From Streptomyces sp. DvalAA-43 (GTDB lineage Bacteria; Actinomycetota; Actinomycetes; Streptomycetales; Streptomycetaceae), in the NCBI RefSeq assembly GCF_900091725.1, contig NZ_FMBW01000054.1, positions 124,001 to 188,000 on the forward strand: a DNA stretch of 64,000 nucleotides, given 5' to 3'. Made by a program: the position numbers and the translations under genes. This document shows, in pieces, positions 59,928 to 64,000 of this stretch. How positions within the stretch are numbered: the stretch's first letter is position 1; the number at the start of each line of letters is the position of its first letter. The notes under the pieces are model-generated. The model saw only the letters and a list, made by a program, of their open reading frames with translations, searched no databases and was not told the origin of the DNA.

Positions 59928-61091
59928 TCACGGTCCGGTGGAACCCTGGCCCGGGCCCAGGGCGTCGACCCTCTCCGTGCGGTCCATGGCCACCCGCAGC
60001 GTCACAGCGGCCACGACCCCCGCCACCAGCCCACAGGTCAGGGCGGCCGGGACACCGCCACCGATGGTGGAGAACAACGACTCCAGCCCCCAGCGCAGGC
60101 CCGTGCCGTCCGTCGCCACCCGCAGCACCTGACTCGCCAGCAGCCCGAGGACCGTCGCGCAGACCGCGCCCGCCGCCATCGCCGGGACGCTGGTCCGGGT
60201 GAGCAGTACGGGCAGCCGCCGCAGCGCCCACCAGACCACGGCGAGCAACAGCACATCGGCGGCCCGGTACAGGAGCCAGTCGCCGATGGGCGCGCCCGCG
60301 GGGCCCGACCAGGCGCCGAGCAGCAGCCACTGGCGCAGGAGATCGCCCGGTTCGGCCAGCAGCCCGACGCCCGGGGAGACTCTCTGGAGGGCGGCGGCGA
60401 CCGGCTGGTACGAGAGGACCACCAGGGACAGCGCGATCACCACGGTCCCGGCGGTGGCGGACAGACGGGCGGCGCGCGCCGGGACCGCCTCCTGCGGCAG
60501 CGGACCGGCTCCCTTGACGGAGATCCGCGCGATGAGCACCGTACTCACCGCCGCGACCAGCGCGGCCACCACCAGGACCTGCCGCCCGGAGGAGATCACG
60601 CCCGCCAGCTGGGGCAGGAAACGGTAACTGCCGCGCCCCTGCGAGGCGATCAGCCACGGCGCGGAGACGGTCACGGCCAGGGTCCCGGCCACCAGACCCC
60701 AGGCCCACACCGCGAGCAGCGTGGCCGGCATCCGGCCGTGCACCGGCGGCAGTCTGCGGATCAGGAGCATCGCCACCGGCACGAAGAAGGCGAAGACCGC
60801 GGCGAACCGGATCTGCAGCGCTGTTGTGTACAGGGAGAGATAGCGGGTGCCGTCCGCTCCGGCCGGGTCCCCGATCCCGCCGGACACCCCGATGCCGAAC
60901 CGGACCGAGGCCGGAGGGTCGTACGACCAGGGGGTGAGCCAGCGTTCCAGTTCGGCGGCGGCCCGGCCACCGAGCACATCGGTGGTACCTGGCAGATGGA
61001 GCGCCTGGGCACTCGCCCCCGCCCACCACAGAAGTGCCGTGAGAAGGAGCCCTCCCACCAGTGCCGGTATCGCCACGCGCCGGTATGTCAT
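59928..61091 (-). CDS. Multi-pass membrane protein, 387 aa
   Basis: ATG with GGGGGCAG upstream. About eight hydrophobic segments are spread through the protein (ALVGGLLLTALLWWAG at the N-terminus, FAAVFAFFVPVAMLLI, ATLLAVWAWGLVAGTLAVTV, VLVVAALVAAVSTVLIA, ALSLVVLSY, VLLLAVVWWAL, AMAAGAVCATVLGLLASQVL, ALTCGLVAGVVAAVTL). One extended polar loop follows the first helix. Streptomyces-type protein with no recognised family. It reads toward the tRNA-like element. Confidence 0.7.
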   Translation of the reverse strand: MTYRRVAIPALVGGLLLTALLWWAGASAQALHLPGTTDVLGGRAAAELERWLTPWSYDPPASVRFGIGVSGGIGDPAGADGTRYLSLYTTALQIRFAAVFAFFVPVAMLLIRRLPPVHGRMPATLLAVWAWGLVAGTLAVTVSAPWLIASQGRGSYRFLPQLAGVISSGRQVLVVAALVAAVSTVLIARISVKGAGPLPQEAVPARAARLSATAGTVVIALSLVVLSYQPVAAALQRVSPGVGLLAEPGDLLRQWLLLGAWSGPAGAPIGDWLLYRAADVLLLAVVWWALRRLPVLLTRTSVPAMAAGAVCATVLGLLASQVLRVATDGTGLRWGLESLFSTIGGGVPAALTCGLVAGVVAAVTLRVAMDRTERVDALGPGQGSTGP

Positions 61092-61261
61092 GTGCTGCCC
61101 CCGAATCGACCGCTCACCCCGTGAATCCCCTGGCCATGGAGGTTACGAGGCGCTGATCACGTACGGATCACGGCTGTACGTCGAGTTGCCCGGACAACGG
61201 CGCGGACGGCGTGAGTGGGGGGGAGGGGCGCCGAAGGCGACCGGCCGGCGGAGCCGGGCGG

Positions 61262-62113
61262 TCAGCCTCGGAGCGCGGACAGATCCTCGTCGCCGAGCAC
61301 CAGATCGGCGGCCGCGAGGTTCTCCTCCAGGTGATCGAGCGAGCCGGTGCCGGGAATCACCAGCATCGACGGCGACGCCGCCAGCAGCGAGGCGATCTGC
61401 ACCTGCGCGGTGGTCGCACCCAGGCGTGCCGCGACCTTGCCGAGCCGTTCGGTGTCGAGCGGGTCTCCGCCACCACCGAGCGGGAAGTACGGCACGTACG
61501 CGATACCCGCCCCCTCACACTCCGCGAGCAGCCCCGGGTCGTCGGCGTGCTGGTTCTGCACCGCCGCCACGGGCGCGATCGCGCGGGCCTCGGCGAACTG
61601 GGCGGCGTCGACACTACTGACACCCAGGTGCCGGATCAGCCCCTCCGCCCGGAGCTCGGCCAGAACCGCGAACCGTTCGGCGATCGACTCGCCACCCGGC
61701 CTGGTCATCCCGCCCACGCGCAGGTAGACCAGGTCCAGCCGGTCCAGTCCGAGGGAGCGCAGATCCGACTCCACCAGGCCGCGCAGCTGATCAGGTGTCG
61801 CCTGCCCGCTCGGCACACCATCGGGCTGGAGCAGGGGTCCGACCTTCGTCGCGATGACCAGGTCGTCACGGTAGGGGGCCAGCGCCGTACGGATCAGTTC
61901 GTTGGCCCACACCTCTCCTCTGCCGTAGAAACCGGCGGTGTCGATGTGGTTCACGCCCAGTTCCGCGGCGCGCCGGAGCACGGCGATGCCGGTCTCCGGG
62001 GCCCGCGCCGGGCCGTCGAAGGTGCCCATCGCCAGGCGCATGGCGCCGAAGCCGAGCCGGTTGATGGTCAGGTCTCCGCCGAGGGAGAAGGTCTTGATCG
62101 TCATGAGATTCAT
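61262..62113 (-). CDS. Aldo/keto reductase, about 283 aa
   Basis: The family fold is clear: LGFGAMRLA, the catalytic segment VNHIDTAGFYGRGEVWANELI (Asp and Tyr), VIATKVG (Lys), and the C-terminal SMLVIPGTGSLDHLEENLAA that binds the NADP adenosine phosphate. The fourth tetrad residue, usually His, falls in DLVYLRVGG, where no His is present. Such replacements occur in some family branches. Start ATG 62113 is chosen; ATG 62131 is possible. Confidence 0.87.
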   Translation of the reverse strand: MNLMTIKTFSLGGDLTINRLGFGAMRLAMGTFDGPARAPETGIAVLRRAAELGVNHIDTAGFYGRGEVWANELIRTALAPYRDDLVIATKVGPLLQPDGVPSGQATPDQLRGLVESDLRSLGLDRLDLVYLRVGGMTRPGGESIAERFAVLAELRAEGLIRHLGVSSVDAAQFAEARAIAPVAAVQNQHADDPGLLAECEGAGIAYVPYFPLGGGGDPLDTERLGKVAARLGATTAQVQIASLLAASPSMLVIPGTGSLDHLEENLAAADLVLGDEDLSALRG

Positions 62114-62171
62114 GGTGCCCGGCACCACCATGGCCGGCGAGCGCGCGGCAGCTTGCTGCCAGACTGGAGGG

Positions 62172-62837
62172 GTGCGGAACGAACCCGTGTTTTCAGTCCA
62201 AGGGGACGCAGAGCTGATCGAGCGCGCCGGTCATCTCTTCGAGTCCGCGAACACCGAGTTCCTGTGTGCTGCCAGGGACCTCAGGACCTGGTCGCGGCCG
62301 GAAGCCAGGGCGGCGATCCAGCACCGGATGCGGGCGAGGGAGCTTGCCGGATTCACCACGCGCAAGCTGCTCAGCCCGGTGGCGCTGGCCGAGGAGGAGG
62401 CCCGCGCGCATCTGCGCCTGGTGCAGAGCGAGGGGGCGCTCGTACGGATCAGCAGCTCGCCGCTGGCGCACGAGACCATCATCATCGACCGGCGGGTGAT
62501 GATCCTGGCCGGCCGGGAGACCCCCACCGGTCGTGAGTACACGGTGACGACGTCGCAGGTCCTGATCGACGGCGTCCACTCGTTGTTCACAGCCGTCTGG
62601 GACGAGTCGGCCGACCTCGACACCTATCTGCGCCGTGACGTTCCCCATCTCGATGCCGACGGCCGCACGGTCCTCAAAGCCCTCGGTTCGGGACTCACCG
62701 ATGAATCGGCGGCCAAACGGCTGGGCGTCTCGCTCCGCACCTACCGACGGCGCGTGGCCGAGCTGATGGACACACTGGAGGCCGGCTCACGCTTCCAGGC
62801 GGGGCTGCGTGCGGGGGAGCTGGGCCTACCCCACTGA
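62172..62837 (+). CDS. TrmB/LuxR-like transcriptional regulator, about 221 aa
   Basis: The C-terminal part TVLKALGSGLTDESAAKRLGVSLRTYRRRVAELMDTLEAGSRFQAGLRAGELGL is a LuxR-type helix-turn-helix. The N-terminal part (ELIERAGHLFESANTEFLCAARDLRTW...LVRISSSPLAHETIIIDRRVMILAG) resembles the phospholipase-D-like sensor region of TrmB-like regulators. The start is uncertain: GTG 62172 is too close to GGAGG, and GTG 62187 or ATG 62130 are alternatives. Divergent from the aldo/keto reductase, which may be its target. Confidence 0.78.
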   Translation: MRNEPVFSVQGDAELIERAGHLFESANTEFLCAARDLRTWSRPEARAAIQHRMRARELAGFTTRKLLSPVALAEEEARAHLRLVQSEGALVRISSSPLAHETIIIDRRVMILAGRETPTGREYTVTTSQVLIDGVHSLFTAVWDESADLDTYLRRDVPHLDADGRTVLKALGSGLTDESAAKRLGVSLRTYRRRVAELMDTLEAGSRFQAGLRAGELGLPH

Positions 62838-62951
62838 CGGTGATGGTCCCCGCTCCGAGCGGCCCGAGCACCTGAGGATCCCGGCTGTGCAACCGACCCT
62901 GCCGACGGATAGCGTCATGTTCATGATGCACGATGCGAGAGAGGCGCGACC

Positions 62952-63518
62952 ATGACAGAACGTGTCGTTCCGCCTCGGGTGGTGGCCGCGGAGCGTATTG
63001 CCTCCGAGGCGGGATTCAAGAAGAGCTGCATCCCCGAAGTGGGCAGGCTGCTCGGGCTGGCCGCTGCTGCCAAGCCTCACGGGGTCATCGCGGAGAGCGG
63101 CACCGGCTCGGGGGTGGGCACCGCATGGCTGCACAGCGGCCTCGGCGGCGCTGCACGCCTGGTCACCGTGGAGCGCGACGAGGAGCTGGCCCGCCGAGCG
63201 GCAGGTGTCTTCGCGGACGACGAACGGGTCAGCGTTCTTACGGGGGACTGGCGGCTGCTTGAAGAGCACAGCCCCTTCGATGTCTTCTTCTGCGACGGCG
63301 GGGGCAAGCGCGACGACCCGCAGCGGGTCGTCGACCTGCTCGCCTCCGGGGGCCTTCTCATCCTGGACGACTTCACTCCCTCGCCCGACTGGCCGCCTCG
63401 GTTCGAGGGCGAAGTGGATGAGCTCCGTCTTTTCTACCTCACTCATCCGGACCTGGAAGCCACTGAAGTACTCACAACACCAGGTAGTTCAGCGGTTGTT
63501 GCGGCACGTCGATGCTAG
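62952..63518 (+). CDS. O-methyltransferase-like SAM protein, 188 aa
   Basis: The class I SAM fold is visible as GVIAESGTGSGVGTAWLHSGL (motif I), LVTVERDEELARRAAGVF (acidic ribose-binding Glu), VSVLTGDWRLLEEHSPFDVFFCDGG (motif IV-like), and GGLLILDDFTPSPDWPP. It resembles O-methyltransferase family 3 in layout. Length is slightly short. Substrate unknown. Confidence 0.78.
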   Translation: MTERVVPPRVVAAERIASEAGFKKSCIPEVGRLLGLAAAAKPHGVIAESGTGSGVGTAWLHSGLGGAARLVTVERDEELARRAAGVFADDERVSVLTGDWRLLEEHSPFDVFFCDGGGKRDDPQRVVDLLASGGLLILDDFTPSPDWPPRFEGEVDELRLFYLTHPDLEATEVLTTPGSSAVVAARRC

Positions 63519-63576
63519 GGGGCGTCGTCTGGAGCGGGCCGCCGCTTCCGCGGGCGCGAGGCGGCCCTGTTCGCAG

Positions 63577-63980
63577 TCACTGCGCCGTACCGGCCGGCAG
63601 CCAACGACGTACGCGCACCTCCAACAGCACGGATCTGCCTCCCGGACGAGCGGGGGTGGTGAGATCCCACTCGTACTTCTCCTTGAACGCGGTCACGACC
63701 TCAGCGGGGAACCCGTCGTGGATCAGTGACACGTCTCCCTCGGTGACGACGGGGAACCGGCCGTCCTCCAGGGCCAGGGAGACGCGTGGCTCGGCCTGGA
63801 CGTTCCTGACCTTGACGGATCTGTGATCCGTACCGATCCACCACTTGGCGTCCGCGTAGACGAACCAGACGGGTGTCACATGAGTGGAGCCGTCAGGTCG
63901 CACGGTGACAGCCAGACGTTTTTCTCCGTCTCCAACCGTGTGCGGACGTCCGGTCCCGGAAGATCTGCAAGATGGCCCAT
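63577..63980 (-). pseudogene. PPOX-class F420/flavin-dependent oxidase-like protein, frameshifted
   Basis: ATG 63980 begins MGHLADLPGPDVRTRLETEKNVW, the usual start of pyridoxamine-phosphate-oxidase-like F420 proteins. After the W the frame is off by one base (near 63915). The other frame goes on AVTVRPDGSTHVTPVWFVYADAKWWIGTDHRSVKVRNVQAEPRVSLALEDG to a stop at 63577. One extra base after NVW would restore the protein. The window ends 20 bp upstream of the start. A sequencing error cannot be excluded. Confidence 0.75.
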
Positions 63981-64000
63981 GCGTTCATTCGAGCAGCAGT

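Overview
The window is chromosomal DNA from a high-GC actinomycete, almost certainly a Streptomyces. The evidence is the strong GC bias at third codon positions, many GTG starts, purine-rich ribosome binding sites, GC-rich bidirectional hairpins, and families typical of the genus (LytR-CpsA-Psr, TerD, an orphan roadblock protein, an LAETG sortase substrate, a PAS/GAF/SpoIIE phosphatase, DUF6397, alpha-lytic-type protease). No phage, insertion sequence, CRISPR array or rRNA was recognised. The left end cuts a fatty acid desaturase, and the right end carries a frameshifted flavin/F420-type oxidase just inside the border.

Layout. 0-18.5 kb holds envelope, stress and regulatory genes: desaturase, MpaB-like oxygenase, methyltransferase, TerD, a TatA paralogue, an LCP ligase, an ArsR/Mg2+ P-type ATPase pair, a DUF2089/membrane/SHOCT-like operon, a roadblock protein, a GNAT, an LAETG surface protein, a SpoIIE-type phosphatase and a 3-hydroxyisobutyryl-CoA hydrolase. 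18.5-25.2 kb is an L-rhamnose catabolic operon on the minus strand: rhamnose isomerase, bifunctional rhamnulose-1-P aldolase/lactaldehyde dehydrogenase, rhamnulokinase, then a fucose/arabinose-isomerase-like protein. Its promoter has a clear -35/-10 pair and two copies of a 14-bp operator. 26-32.7 kb holds a glycolate-oxidase-like flavoprotein, a pentapeptide-repeat protein, a radical SAM enzyme, an F420/NADP reductase-like protein, a GH25 muramidase and a MarR regulator.

32.7-45.2 kb is different. Seven genes carry frameshifts, stop codons or internal deletions: an AbiEii-like nucleotidyltransferase, a SUMF1/FGE-like protein, two hypothetical proteins, a class A beta-lactamase-like protein, a MerR/TipA-like regulator and a DUF2199 protein. 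Three stretches of 550-715 bp there contain no recognisable gene. Intact genes inside include an S1 protease with a 16-bp LacI-type palindrome upstream, two NUDIX genes, a nucleotidyltransferase and a rifampin ADP-ribosyltransferase (arr) that looks leaderless.

45.2-64 kb holds a MarC-family protein; a four-gene molybdenum hydroxylase operon (2Fe-2S, FAD, Mo subunits and XdhC) transcribed away from a TetR gene, with a perfect 18-bp palindrome filling the -35/-10 spacer; an APH(6)-type kinase; a HIT protein; a TetR/DUF998 divergent pair separated by three operator copies; a 765-residue helical protein of unknown function; and, only 4 nt before that gene's start codon and on the same strand, a tRNA-Arg(CCG)-shaped element whose T-loop lacks the universal TTC. 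That tRNA-like leader and the unknown gene behind it are the least explained objects in the window.

All assignments come from reading the sequence. Family names are from memory of conserved motifs, and no database search was run.
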